The notes under the pieces: model-generated | The model's database searches: none | The model's input: the letters and a program-made list of their open reading frames with translations, nothing else | Told to the model about the DNA's origin: nothing | Shown here: one piece after another, positions 1 through 7,914 of the stretch | Layout of the letters: each line of letters opens with the position of its first letter | Position numbering within the stretch: the stretch's first letter is position 1 | Position numbers and translations under genes: made by a program | DNA from: Hylemonella sp. | GTDB lineage: Bacteria > Pseudomonadota > Gammaproteobacteria > Burkholderiales > Burkholderiaceae_C | DNA: 64,000 nucleotides | Assembly: GCA_030695415.1 (NCBI GenBank) | Contig: JAUYQZ010000046.1 | Span: 186,001-250,000 of the forward strand | Direction: 5' to 3'

Positions 1-135
1 GGCCTGGCCTACACCCTGGGCGTGGTCTTCTTCGTCCTGGATTCTCGGGTCCGCTACGCCCATGCCATCTGGCACGGCTTCGTTGCCGCAGGCACGGGCC
101 TGCACTACTTCGCGGTACTGGGCTACGCAGCCTGA
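1..135 (+). CDS. Hemolysin III / YqfA-like membrane protein (3' end only)
   Basis: This reading frame enters the window already open and ends at TGA. The 44 visible residues contain the HAIWH and GTGLHYF motifs, matching the last membrane segments of the hemolysin III (HlyIII, PAQR-like) family, in which conserved histidines of this region are thought to bind metal. The protein would be a multi-pass inner-membrane protein. Despite the name, haemolytic activity is not established for most members. The N-terminal three quarters lie outside the window, so completeness cannot be judged. Confidence 0.75.
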   Translation, partial: GLAYTLGVVFFVLDSRVRYAHAIWHGFVAAGTGLHYFAVLGYAA

Positions 136-230
136 GCCGGGGTGAACCGCCAGCCGCGTGGCGCTGAAGGCGGCAGTCTGCCCGTCCCTTACCGGGGAAC
201 GGAGCCGCGATCAACCGTTGACGCCCGCTG

Positions 231-1058
231 CTAGTCGAGAAAGAGCTGGGCTTCCTGGCTGGACGCCCAATCGACCGGCGCATGGGCCAGCACCACGCCC
301 ACGTCCAGGCCGAGGGCCAGGGCCGTCTTGTCAGGAAAGCTCACGGCGAGCTTGCTTTCCGAATACCCCATCTCGTGGGCACGGCAGCGCCACGCCGCCA
401 CATGCAGAATGCCCGCCATGGGCTCGTACCCCTCGCGTTCGAAGGGGGCATCGTGATGCTCCAGCGTTTCCACCAAGACCTCGGGCAGCTTCCAGGCCCG
501 AGCAAATCCCGCACCGACCTGGGCATAGCAGTAGCCCAGCAGCTCGTGCTCGGTACGCGCCCGGTTGGGCGCGAAGACATTGATGCGCTGGTTGAGCTGC
601 TCCATCTCCTGCGGCATGCCGCGATGCATGACGAGTTCTCCCAGGGCGTGGACCAGGCCCACCGTGTAGGGCGAGACCCCCACGTTCAACTTTCTCGCCA
701 GAAGCTGGGTCACTCTTGCCGTGTCGAGGCTGAAGCGCCAGAACTGCTTCATGTCCACGCCTCCCACCTTGCGAAAGGCACTGGTCATGGCGGCTTCGAT
801 CGTCATGTCCCGAACCGGCCGCAGACCCAGGATGCCCAGGGCCTCGCTCACGGTGCCGACACGGCGGCTGAGCTGGAAACGTGCGGAATTGGCCACCATG
901 AGGAGGCGCGCGGTCATCACCGGATCCATGCTCAGCAGACTGCTCACGCGCTGCGCGTCAGGCTCCTGGGCATTGAGTTCGGTCAGCGCCAGCGCGATCA
1001 CGCGGGGAATGCTGGGCAGGGCCACGGGCGATGCAATCAGGGACTGGATATCCATCAT
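231..1058 (-). CDS. HDOD domain-containing protein
   Basis: This 275-residue protein is almost entirely an HDOD domain (about residues 10-205), related to HD phosphohydrolases and found in bacterial signalling proteins. The position where active HD enzymes carry the His-Asp doublet reads LVHALGELVMH, so the aspartate is Ala, as expected for a non-enzymatic HDOD fold. A later EHHDAP motif fits the family. No receiver, GGDEF or EAL domain is attached, so it is a stand-alone module whose partner is unknown. The start is an ATG-ATG pair with no strong Shine-Dalgarno. It is divergent from the exporter at 1386. Family assignment is firm; function is not known. Confidence 0.85.
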   Translation of the reverse strand: MMDIQSLIASPVALPSIPRVIALALTELNAQEPDAQRVSSLLSMDPVMTARLLMVANSARFQLSRRVGTVSEALGILGLRPVRDMTIEAAMTSAFRKVGGVDMKQFWRFSLDTARVTQLLARKLNVGVSPYTVGLVHALGELVMHRGMPQEMEQLNQRINVFAPNRARTEHELLGYCYAQVGAGFARAWKLPEVLVETLEHHDAPFEREGYEPMAGILHVAAWRCRAHEMGYSESKLAVSFPDKTALALGLDVGVVLAHAPVDWASSQEAQLFLD

Positions 1059-1385
1059 GTTGTCAAAACCTACGTGTCAGGTTCCGCCTCGCACATCGCG
1101 ATGCATCCCCGGAGATCAGATGCCGTCCTCGGGTGCAAGTCCAGCATGGATCCAGGCCATCTTAATTTCAATCTTCTGGCACGCAAGCGATCTTCGCCAA
1201 TATTCCTCCGAATGATGACGCAAAAGCGTGAAAATGTTCTGGATGACCATGAGCCCGACGCGCCAGAATCCCGACCTGCCCGGGGAAGACTGCGTTCGGA
1301 ACGCGCCGCCGCTGGGGCGACTCATTCACCCAGACATTGACCTGGCGCCCACGCCAGCAGCTGGCTCTGGGATCCACCGACATTC
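1059..1385. other. Intergenic region between divergent HDOD and exporter genes
   Basis: This 327-base gap must hold the promoters of both divergent genes. I see an AT-richer patch around 1165-1235 (for example ttaatttcaatc) that could carry the HDOD promoter, but no convincing -35/-10 pair, no long palindrome and no terminator. Short reading frames that cross it do not resemble proteins. Confidence 0.5.
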
Positions 1386-2561
1386 ATGACCACCAGCTTC
1401 TTTCGCGCCGCGCTCATCCTCGGCCTGCTCTCGGCCATCGGCCCCTTCGCCATCGACATGTACCTGCCGGCGCTGCCCTCCATCGGGCAGAGTCTGGGCG
1501 CTTCCATCGGCGCCGTGCAGGGCAGCCTGATGGCCTTCTTCATCGCGCTGGGCATCGGACAGCTGATCTACGGCCCGGTCTCCGACATGGTCGGCCGCAA
1601 GCCGCCGCTGTATTTCGGCCTCGCGCTGTTCGCCATCGGCAGTGTGGGCTGCGCGCTCGCACCCGACATCCATACCCTGATTGCCATGCGCTTCGTGCAG
1701 GGCCTGGGCGCCTGCGCCTGCAGCGTGGTGCCGCGCGCCGTGGTGCGCGACCTCTACACGGGCCACGAGGCGCTGCGCCTGATGTCCACACTCATGCTGG
1801 TCTTCAGCGTCTCGCCCATCCTCGCGCCGCTGGTCGGCAGCCTGCTGATCGAGTGGCAGGGCTGGCGCAGCGCCTTCTGGTTCATGCTGGTGATCGGCCT
1901 GCTGGGCCTGCTGCTGATGGCTACGCAAATGCGCGAGACCCGCCCGCCCGCGCAACGCGCTGGCAGCAGCTGGGGCCAGGCCTTCCGGGGCTATGCCACC
2001 TTGCTGCGCGACCGTCATTTCATGGGCCTGGTGCTGATCGGCGCCTTCGGCATCGCCAGCTTCTTCGCCTACCTGGCCAATTCCTCTTTCGTGCTGATCG
2101 ACCACTATGGCCTCACGCCCAGGCAATACAGCGTGGTCTTCGCGGCCAATGCGGCCAGCTTCATCGGCATGTCGCAGCTGACGGCGCGCCTGGGCCGGCG
2201 CTTCGGCCTGGTGTCCATGGTGCGCCTGGCCACGCACAGCTACGCAGCCACCATGGCGCTGCTGCTGACGCTCTTCCTGCTGGGTTACGACCAGATGCCC
2301 GTGCTGCTGGTGCTGCTCTTCATCGGCTACGGTTTTCTCGGGCTCATCATCCCCACCACCGCCATCCTGGCGCTGGAAGACCATGGCCCCATCGCCGGCA
2401 CCGCCTCGGCCTTGATGGGCACGCTGCAGTTCGCCACCGGCGCGGTGGTGATGGCTGTGGTGGGTTTTTTCGTGGATGGCACCGGCCTGCCCATGGTGGC
2501 GGGGGTTGCGGGCTCGGCGGGGATGACCTGGCTGTTGGTGCGCGGGACGCTCAAACGCTGA
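1386..2561 (+). CDS. MFS multidrug efflux transporter, Bcr/CflA family
   Basis: This 391-residue protein has twelve hydrophobic segments typical of a 12-TM drug:H+ antiporter (DHA1). Family signatures are FAIDMYLPALP near residue 21, motif A GPVSDMVGRKP at about 63-73, and RFVQGLGA followed by RAVVRDL at about 102-123, a Bcr/CflA hallmark. It would export small hydrophobic drugs or metabolites from the cytoplasm; the natural substrate cannot be predicted. It ends in GTLKR. Bases 2496-2551 of its 3' end recur, about 89% identical by eye, at 3890-3945 on the far side of the next two genes (see repeats). Confidence 0.9.
   Translation: MTTSFFRAALILGLLSAIGPFAIDMYLPALPSIGQSLGASIGAVQGSLMAFFIALGIGQLIYGPVSDMVGRKPPLYFGLALFAIGSVGCALAPDIHTLIAMRFVQGLGACACSVVPRAVVRDLYTGHEALRLMSTLMLVFSVSPILAPLVGSLLIEWQGWRSAFWFMLVIGLLGLLLMATQMRETRPPAQRAGSSWGQAFRGYATLLRDRHFMGLVLIGAFGIASFFAYLANSSFVLIDHYGLTPRQYSVVFAANAASFIGMSQLTARLGRRFGLVSMVRLATHSYAATMALLLTLFLLGYDQMPVLLVLLFIGYGFLGLIIPTTAILALEDHGPIAGTASALMGTLQFATGAVVMAVVGFFVDGTGLPMVAGVAGSAGMTWLLVRGTLKR
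2496..2551 (+). repeat. Direct repeat copy 1 (3' end of the Bcr/CflA gene)
   Basis: These 56 bases encode VAGVAGSAGMTWLLVRGT near the exporter C-terminus. The second copy at 3890-3945 is in the same orientation. A stretch of about 28 bases, containing ggctcggcggggatgacctg, is identical in both. The two copies bracket the AT-richer genes at 2664-3642. Confidence 0.75.
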
Positions 2562-2663
2562 GCGCGCGGTGCCGCGAACGCTTGTGATCTGCATTGACCT
2601 CATCAGCGCACGGGTCGGTTCAATGCGTCCCCATGCCGGTTGGTGCAGCGCCCGCTGCAGTGT

Positions 2664-3062
2664 TCAAAGACCTACTTTGCGTGCAATGAAGTAAGTTGCG
2701 GTTGAGACCGAGGCGGCTAGCGCAGCGCCCCACGCCAAATCAACCATCGTCACCAACACGGGCCAATCTTTGAGCGTAGCGAGGTTGGTGAGGTCATAGG
2801 TGGCGTAAGTGATCAGCCCGAAGAGCGCACCAAAAACAAGTGCATGCATCCACGAGCTCTTTTCAATGGCTGGAGCAATGACGAAAAGCACGAGCCCAAC
2901 GACGAACAACAGGTAAAAAGCGATCGCTGCGATCCAGTTGATTTCACTGGTCATCAGAAAACCAATTTGATCGCGATAGAAATTTTTAGCAACAAACCCA
3001 AGCCAGACCATGTCGATGACACAGAAGACAGGAAGTGCGATGGCATAAAGCTTGATGAACAT
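2664..3062 (-). CDS. DUF2177 family membrane protein
   Basis: This 132-residue protein starts at MFIKLYAIALPV and has four hydrophobic segments. The signatures IDMVWLGFVAKNFY near the N-terminus and YATYDLTNLATLKDWP in the third quarter are the hallmark of DUF2177, a small inner-membrane family of unknown function. The frame stays open upstream, but the extra 50 residues are Pro/Gly-rich translation of the G/C tract at 3114-3128, so I chose the internal ATG. Base composition is nearer 50% GC than the roughly 65% of neighbours, suggesting transfer together with the gene at 3151-3642. Confidence 0.8.
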   Translation of the reverse strand: MFIKLYAIALPVFCVIDMVWLGFVAKNFYRDQIGFLMTSEINWIAAIAFYLLFVVGLVLFVIAPAIEKSSWMHALVFGALFGLITYATYDLTNLATLKDWPVLVTMVDLAWGAALAASVSTATYFIARKVGL

Positions 3063-3113
3063 GAGAAAAGCGGCGATAGTTTCAAGTGCTGAGGTACCCA
3101 CCGGCAGATCGTT

Positions 3114-3128
3114 GGGGGGGGGGCCCCC
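3114..3128. repeat. Homopolymer tract: ten G then five C
   Basis: A run of ten G directly followed by five C lies in the 88-base gap between the PPOX-like gene stop and the DUF2177 start, about 52 bases upstream of the DUF2177 ATG. Such tracts change length by slipped-strand mispairing and can alter expression of the downstream gene. They are also error-prone in sequencing, so the exact length is uncertain. Confidence 0.7.
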
Positions 3129-3150
3129 GCCGAGCCAAGGCACCGAGATA

Positions 3151-3642
3151 TTACAAACGAACCTTGGCGTGCTGTGCATCGTCCGTTGCCGGCATTGTTT
3201 CCCCTGTCGCATACGCTTTGGCGGCTTCGTAGACGTATTTGAGCCCGTTCATGCCCGCGTTGTTCCAGTACTCGCCCTCGTGCGCCGTGAATTTCAGTAA
3301 GGCGATGTTCGGGTCGGATTTGCCATCCGGAAACCATACTTTCCAGGCTTCTTTCCATAGCTTTTCAAGCAGCGCTGCATCTCGCAATAGTGTCAACTCG
3401 CCGTGTACAGAAGCGAATTTGCTGGCGCTTTGAAAAGTGAGAACCGCATTTGGATTGACCCTGATTTCGTCAACCTTGAGCGAGTTGATATCGGTGACAA
3501 GGTAAGCGTCTATGCCATCGTCCAAGCACGTCATGGCCATCGGCCGCGCGTGGATTGCGTTGGCCGAATAGGTGACCAGCATCGCAACATCAAAGTCTTT
3601 GACCACATCGTTCAAATGATTCCTGCCGTCGTTCGGGTCCAT
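3151..3642 (-). CDS. Pyridoxamine 5'-phosphate oxidase-like (general stress protein 26 type)
   Basis: This 163-residue protein begins MDPNDGRNHL, behind a strong Shine-Dalgarno (gaaggagg). The segment AMLVTYSANAIHARPMA resembles the split-barrel flavin-binding start of the PNPOx-like superfamily, and WFPDGKSDPNIALLKF followed by GEYWNN is typical of the Gsp26 subgroup. Members bind FMN/FAD or F420-type cofactors, and their roles in stress are poorly defined. AT-richer composition matches the DUF2177 gene downstream, and the two probably form a small operon. A longer frame to 3765 exists but lacks homology and a good ribosome site. Confidence 0.8.
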   Translation of the reverse strand: MDPNDGRNHLNDVVKDFDVAMLVTYSANAIHARPMAMTCLDDGIDAYLVTDINSLKVDEIRVNPNAVLTFQSASKFASVHGELTLLRDAALLEKLWKEAWKVWFPDGKSDPNIALLKFTAHEGEYWNNAGMNGLKYVYEAAKAYATGETMPATDDAQHAKVRL

Positions 3643-3889
3643 CCTGCTGCCTCCTTCGTCTTGAAAAATTGGGGGAAGGTTTGATCCGAAGGCCAATTTA
3701 TGAGAACGCCGGCAAACGATCGGTGCGGCACACAACACAGCATCCATAAAGGTCGTTTTCTTCATGCTGGAAGAAAATCACAGCCAGCTCACCAGGGAAG
3801 GTCTGAGCAAGTCATCAGGCTGCCTTTCTTGGCCTGGTGCATCTCGGGGTCTCGCGGGCTGCTGCTGTTCCTGGTCGAGCCTTCCGGTG

Positions 3890-3945
3890 GTGGCGGGGGG
3901 TGCGGGCTCGGCGGGGATGACCTGGCTGCTGGTACGGAGTACGCT
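3890..3945 (+). pseudogene. Remnant copy of the Bcr/CflA transporter 3' end
   Basis: Reading forward, this stretch encodes VVAGGAGSAGMTWLLVRSTLG, matching VAGVAGSAGMTWLLVRGTLKR at the end of the transporter at 1386-2561. Only about the last 20 codons are recognisable. The sequence just upstream (LSWPGASRGLAGCCC) is not transporter-like, and the frame runs past the original stop into GTVGRNN. It is a fragment, not a gene. With copy 1 it brackets the AT-richer genes, which suggests insertion, or duplication and replacement, at this spot. Confidence 0.65.
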
Positions 3946-3980
3946 GGGAACCGTAGGGCGGAACAACAGGCCCCATCCAT

Positions 3981-4006
3981 AAAAAAACCCCGCCGCAGCG
4001 GGGTTT
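3981..4006 (-). terminator. Rho-independent terminator of the pha operon
   Basis: On the minus strand, aaaccccgc and gcggggttt form a 9-bp stem around a 4-base loop, followed by a T tract (seven A on the plus strand at 3981-3987). It lies 21 bases downstream of the phaB stop and closes the phaC-phaA-phaB transcript. Confidence 0.85.
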
Positions 4007-4027
4007 GCTGTTGGAGAGCAAACGCCC

Positions 4028-4765
4028 TCAACCCATGTGCAGGCCACCATTGACCGAGAAGTCCGCCCCGGTGGAATACCCGCTCTCCTCGCCGGCAATC
4101 CAGGCGATGATGGAAGCGATCTCGCCCGGCTCGCCCAGGCGCTTGACGGGGATGGTGCCCACGATCTTGTCCAGCACGTCCTGGCGGATGGCCTTGACCA
4201 TGTCGGTGCCGATGTAGCCCGGGCTCACGGTGTTGACCGTCACGCCCTTGTTGGCCAGCTCCTGTGCCAGCGCCATGGTGAAGCCGTGCATACCGGCCTT
4301 GGCGGCAGAGTAGTTGGTCTGGCCAGCCTGGCCCTTCTCGCCGTTGACCGAGCTGATGTTGATGATGCGGCCCCAGCCCTTTTCCACCATGTCGCCCACC
4401 ACCTGCTTGGTGACGTTGAACATGGAGTTGAGGTTGGTCTCGATCACGGCGTCCCAGTCCTCGCGCGTCATCTTGAGGAACATGCGGTCGCGCGTGATGC
4501 CGGCGTTGTTCACCAGCACGTCGATGGGGCCGTGCTCGGCCTTGGTCTTGCCGAAAGCTTCGACGGTGGATTCCCACTGGCCGACGTTGCCGACCGAAGC
4601 GTAGAAGGTGTAGCCCAGGGCCTTCTGCTCCCCCAGCCACTTGTCGAAGTCGCGCGTGGGGCCGCAACCGGCGATGACCTTGAAACCCTCCTTGTGCAAG
4701 CGCTGGCAGATGGCGGTTCCGATACCGCCCATGCCGCCGGTGACGTAGGCTACTTTCTGACTCAT
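4028..4765 (-). CDS. phaB: Acetoacetyl-CoA reductase (NADPH), PHB synthesis
   Basis: This 245-residue short-chain dehydrogenase reduces acetoacetyl-CoA to (R)-3-hydroxybutyryl-CoA, the monomer for polyhydroxybutyrate. It shows the nucleotide-binding TGGMGGIG motif (residues 9-16), NNAG (86-89) and the catalytic Ser138-Tyr152-Lys156 set in ISSVNGEKG and NYSAAKAG. GCGPTRDF and SPGYIGTDMV are characteristic of PhaB and related FabG-like reductases. Length is normal for PhaB. The start has a good ribosome site (gaggag). It is the last gene of a phaC-phaA-phaB run, 86 bases after phaA, and ends at a terminator. Confidence 0.95.
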   Translation of the reverse strand: MSQKVAYVTGGMGGIGTAICQRLHKEGFKVIAGCGPTRDFDKWLGEQKALGYTFYASVGNVGQWESTVEAFGKTKAEHGPIDVLVNNAGITRDRMFLKMTREDWDAVIETNLNSMFNVTKQVVGDMVEKGWGRIINISSVNGEKGQAGQTNYSAAKAGMHGFTMALAQELANKGVTVNTVSPGYIGTDMVKAIRQDVLDKIVGTIPVKRLGEPGEIASIIAWIAGEESGYSTGADFSVNGGLHMG

Positions 4766-4851
4766 GATGCTCTCCTCGTTGAACTTGTTCTCAATCTAAT
4801 GGCTGGGCCCGTCAGGTGGGCCTAGGCAAAACCCGTGTGTGGGGCAAACCC

Positions 4852-6030
4852 TCAACGCTCGATGGTGAGCGCCACACCCATGCCGCCGCCGATGCACAAG
4901 CTGGCAATGCCCTTCCTGGCATCACGGCGCTGCATCTCGTGCAGCAGCGTCACCAGAATTCGGCAGCCCGATGCACCGATGGGGTGCCCGATGGCGATGG
5001 CGCCGCCATTGACGTTGACTTTGCTTGTATCCCAGCCCATTTCCTTGTTCACGGCGCAGGCCTGGGCGGCAAAGGCTTCGTTGATCTCCAGCAGATCCAG
5101 ATCAGCCGCCTTCCAGCCGGCGCGCTGCAGGGCCTTGGTGGAAGCCGGCACCGGGCCCATGCCCATGGTGGCCGGGTCCAGGCCGCTGGTGGCGAAGCTG
5201 GCAATGCGGCCCAGGGGCTTGAGCCCCAAGGCGGCAGCCTTCCTGGCCGTCATGACCATCACGGCAGCAGCGCCGTCGTTGATGCCCGAAGCATTGCCCG
5301 CCGTCACGCCGCCAGCCTTGTCGAAGGCGGGGCGCAAGCCGGCCAGGACTTCGGCGTTGGTCTTGCGGTTGATGAACTCGTCGGCATCGAAGACCAGCGG
5401 ATCGCCCTTTTTCTGCGGCAGCAGCACAGGCACGATCTCGTCCTTGAACTTGCCGGCATCCTGCGCCGCCGCGGCTTTCTGCTGGCTGGCGACAGCCAGC
5501 GCGTCCTGCATCTCGCGGGTGATGCCGTACTGCTTGGCCACGTTCTCGGCGGTGATGCCCATGTGGTACTGGTTGTAGACGTCCCACAGGCCGTCGATGA
5601 TCATGGAGTCAATCATCTTCCAGTCGCCCATGCGCTGGCCGTCGCGCGAACCCAGCAACACGTGCGGGCTGGCGCTCATGTTCTCCTGCCCGCCGGCAAT
5701 CACGATGTCGCTGTCGCCCGTGGCCACGGCCTGCGCCGCCAGCATCACGGCCTTGAGGCCGGAGCCGCAAACGGCGTTGATGGTGAGCGCCGGTGTTTCC
5801 TTGCGCAGGCCGCTCTTCATCAGCGCCTGGCGTGCCGGATTCTGCCCGGCACCGGCCGCAAGCACCTGGCCCATGATGACTTCGCCCACCAGGGCGGCAT
5901 CCACCTTGCTGCGCTCCATCAGGGCCTTGATGACGAGGGCGCCGAGCTCGGTGGCCGGGGTCTTGGCCAGTCCGCCGCCGAACTTGCCAACCGCGGTGCG
6001 GGCCGCGGCAACGATGACGATGTCTTCCAT
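4852..6030 (-). CDS. phaA: Acetyl-CoA acetyltransferase (beta-ketothiolase)
   Basis: This 392-residue biosynthetic thiolase condenses two acetyl-CoA to acetoacetyl-CoA. Visible catalytic residues are Cys88 in INAVCGSGLKA, His349 in GHPIGASG and Cys379 in CIGGGMG. The start MEDIVIVAAART is preceded by a good ribosome site (aagaggag). The frame continues upstream to 6120, but those residues (RAEPVEA, RPSTSSGRT) are the typical translation of a REP-like palindrome, so they were excluded. It supplies substrate to phaB downstream and follows phaC. Confidence 0.95.
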   Translation of the reverse strand: MEDIVIVAAARTAVGKFGGGLAKTPATELGALVIKALMERSKVDAALVGEVIMGQVLAAGAGQNPARQALMKSGLRKETPALTINAVCGSGLKAVMLAAQAVATGDSDIVIAGGQENMSASPHVLLGSRDGQRMGDWKMIDSMIIDGLWDVYNQYHMGITAENVAKQYGITREMQDALAVASQQKAAAAQDAGKFKDEIVPVLLPQKKGDPLVFDADEFINRKTNAEVLAGLRPAFDKAGGVTAGNASGINDGAAAVMVMTARKAAALGLKPLGRIASFATSGLDPATMGMGPVPASTKALQRAGWKAADLDLLEINEAFAAQACAVNKEMGWDTSKVNVNGGAIAIGHPIGASGCRILVTLLHEMQRRDARKGIASLCIGGGMGVALTIER

Positions 6031-6045
6031 GATCTGTCTCCTCTT

Positions 6046-6118
6046 CTTTGTTCGCCCCGAGCTCGTCGAAGGGCGTTTCAAGTTTGTATGGGCTTCGACA
6101 GGCTCAGCCCGAACGTTC
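6046..6118. repeat. REP-like palindromic repeat between phaC and phaA
   Basis: Two inverted arms, gttcgccccgagctcgtcga and the reverse complement of tcgacaggctcagcccgaac, face each other across a short spacer. This is a widespread extragenic palindrome of beta- and gammaproteobacteria, recognisable in translation as RAEPVEA or PSTSSGRT. As RNA it would fold into a long hairpin between the phaC and phaA coding regions. It could affect mRNA stability or readthrough; that is inference. Confidence 0.8.
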
Positions 6119-6121
6119 ACC

Positions 6122-7837
6122 TCAGGCCTTCTGTTTCACGTAACGGCCCGGGGCCGCTTCGATCACCTTGTACTTGCTGCCCTTGCCGTACTTCTTCGGT
6201 GCAGCAAGCTGCTTGCCGGCCTGCTGGCCCAGCCAGGCCGACCAGTCGGTCCACCAGCTGCCGCCGTGCTCTTGTGCCCCTTCGAACCAGTCGTCAAAGC
6301 CCTTGGGCAGCTTGCCGTCGGCACGGATCCAGTGGCTGCGCTTCTTCTTCTCGGGCGGATTGATGACCCCCGCGATGTGGCCTGAAGCCCCCATGACGAA
6401 GCGCTTCTTGCCCGGCAGCACCTGCGTGCTGGCGTAGGCGCCGGGGATGGGCACGATGTGGTCTTCACGCGAGCCGTAGATGTAGACCGGCAGGTCGACC
6501 TTGCGCAGGTCCACCTTTTCACCGCAGACCGTGAGCTTGCCCGGCTTGACCAGGTTGTTCTCCAGATAGGTGTTGCGCAGGTACCAGGCGTAGAAGGGCC
6601 CGGGCAGGTTGGTGCTGTCGCTGTTCCAGTACAGCAGGTCGAAGGGCGGGGGCGTCTCGCCCTTGAGGTAGTTGCCCACCACGTAGTTCCAGACCAGGTC
6701 GTTGGGCCGCAGGAAGCTGAAGGTGGAGCCCAGGTCGCGCCCGGACATCAGGCCGCCCTGCCCCATCTGCTGCTCGCGCATTCGCACCGAGTTCTCATCG
6801 ATGAAAACATCGAGGATGCCGGTGTCGCTGAAATCGAGGAAGGTGGTGAGCAAGGTGAGGCTGTGCACCGGTTTCTCGCCACGCGCCGCCAGCACAGCCA
6901 GGGCCGTGCCCAGCAGGGTGCCGCCGACGCAGAAACCCAGGGCGTTGATCTGTTCGGCGCCGCTGATCTCCCGCGCCACGTGGATGGCCTGGATGACGGC
7001 GTCCTCGATGTAGTCGTCCCAGGTGGTGTGGCCCAGGGACTCGTCGGGGTTGCGCCAGCTCACCACGAAAGTACGGTGGCCCTGCGCCACGGCGTAGCGG
7101 ATCAGCGAGTTCTCGGGCTGCAGGTCGAGGATGTAGTACTTGTTGATGCAGGGCGGCACCAGCAGCAGGGGACGCTCGTAGACCTGGGCCGTCAGCGGCT
7201 TGTATTCGATGAGCTGGAAGAGCTCATTCTCGTAGACCACCGCGCCCTCGCTGGTGGCCACATTGCGGCCCACCTCGAACTGGCTTTCGTCGGTCATGCT
7301 CACATGGCCCTGACTGAGATCGTGCAGCATGTTCTGCAGGCCCCGGGCAATGCTCTCGCCCTTGCTGTCGATGGCCTTCTTTTGCGCCTCGGCGTTGAAG
7401 GCCAGGTAATTGCTGGGCGCGCTGGCCGCCACCCACTGTTCCACGCCAAAACGGATACGCGCGCGCGTCTTGGGGTCGGCCTGCACGGCGTCGGCCATCT
7501 CCATCAGCAGGCGGGCATTGAGCAAATAGGTGGAGGCCGCCATGGCCGCCAGCGGGTTCTCGCCCCAGGCCGGCGCGGCGAAACGCCTGTCGCCCGTCGG
7601 GGCCGCGCCGGCGCCCTGCTGCATCAGTTGCGCCAGATCCTGCACGTACTTCTGCTGCAGGGCCTGGAGCTTGTCGGGCGGGATGCTCACCGCAGGCTCC
7701 GTGGCCGCAAGTGCGGGCATGCCCTGGCCGGCTTGCGCGCCCTGGAAGGACTGGAAAAGCTTGAGCCAGCTGTCGCCGTAGGCCTGCTGGAACTGCTGCG
7801 CCGCTTGCGCCCAAAATTCGGGGGTATCCTGTGTCAC
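6122..7837 (-). CDS. phaC: Class I poly(3-hydroxyalkanoate) synthase
   Basis: This 571-residue enzyme polymerises (R)-3-hydroxyacyl-CoA into PHA on the granule surface. The lipase-like box GFCVGGT holds the nucleophile Cys303, with Asp459 in SREDHIVP and His487 in GASGHIAG completing the triad. WNSDSTNLPGPFY is a class I signature, and the length is close to the roughly 590 residues of Cupriavidus PhaC. I chose the GTG at 7837, which has a GAGGA ribosome site; another GTG at 7861 would add eight residues. It is first in the phaC-phaA-phaB run, and divergent from the small membrane protein at 7915. Confidence 0.95.
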   Translation of the reverse strand: MTQDTPEFWAQAAQQFQQAYGDSWLKLFQSFQGAQAGQGMPALAATEPAVSIPPDKLQALQQKYVQDLAQLMQQGAGAAPTGDRRFAAPAWGENPLAAMAASTYLLNARLLMEMADAVQADPKTRARIRFGVEQWVAASAPSNYLAFNAEAQKKAIDSKGESIARGLQNMLHDLSQGHVSMTDESQFEVGRNVATSEGAVVYENELFQLIEYKPLTAQVYERPLLLVPPCINKYYILDLQPENSLIRYAVAQGHRTFVVSWRNPDESLGHTTWDDYIEDAVIQAIHVAREISGAEQINALGFCVGGTLLGTALAVLAARGEKPVHSLTLLTTFLDFSDTGILDVFIDENSVRMREQQMGQGGLMSGRDLGSTFSFLRPNDLVWNYVVGNYLKGETPPPFDLLYWNSDSTNLPGPFYAWYLRNTYLENNLVKPGKLTVCGEKVDLRKVDLPVYIYGSREDHIVPIPGAYASTQVLPGKKRFVMGASGHIAGVINPPEKKKRSHWIRADGKLPKGFDDWFEGAQEHGGSWWTDWSAWLGQQAGKQLAAPKKYGKGSKYKVIEAAPGRYVKQKA

Positions 7838-7914
7838 GTGAGGTCCTCGTTCTGGCAACACATCTAGTATCTCAGCCTTCAGCCTTCCCTATCCTGACAA
7901 AGCTCAATTCACCC

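Larger units (their letters stand above)
3643..4027. other. Intergenic region with exporter-end copy and phaB terminator
   Basis: No intact gene was found here. Bases 3643-3780 probably hold the promoter of the PPOX-like gene. Bases 3890-3945 are the second copy of the exporter 3' end, with no start or full-length frame. Bases 3981-4006 form a terminator for phaB. In Cupriavidus-type clusters phaR follows phaB; no phaR is seen here. Confidence 0.6.

Noticed and set aside
1337-2587. 416-codon frame overlapping the exporter
   Set aside because: Same-strand alternative frame of the Bcr/CflA gene, with Arg/Pro/His-rich translation and no domain.
4816-6363. 515-codon open frame opposite phaA
   Set aside because: Antisense shadow of phaA and part of phaC; composition is unlike a protein.
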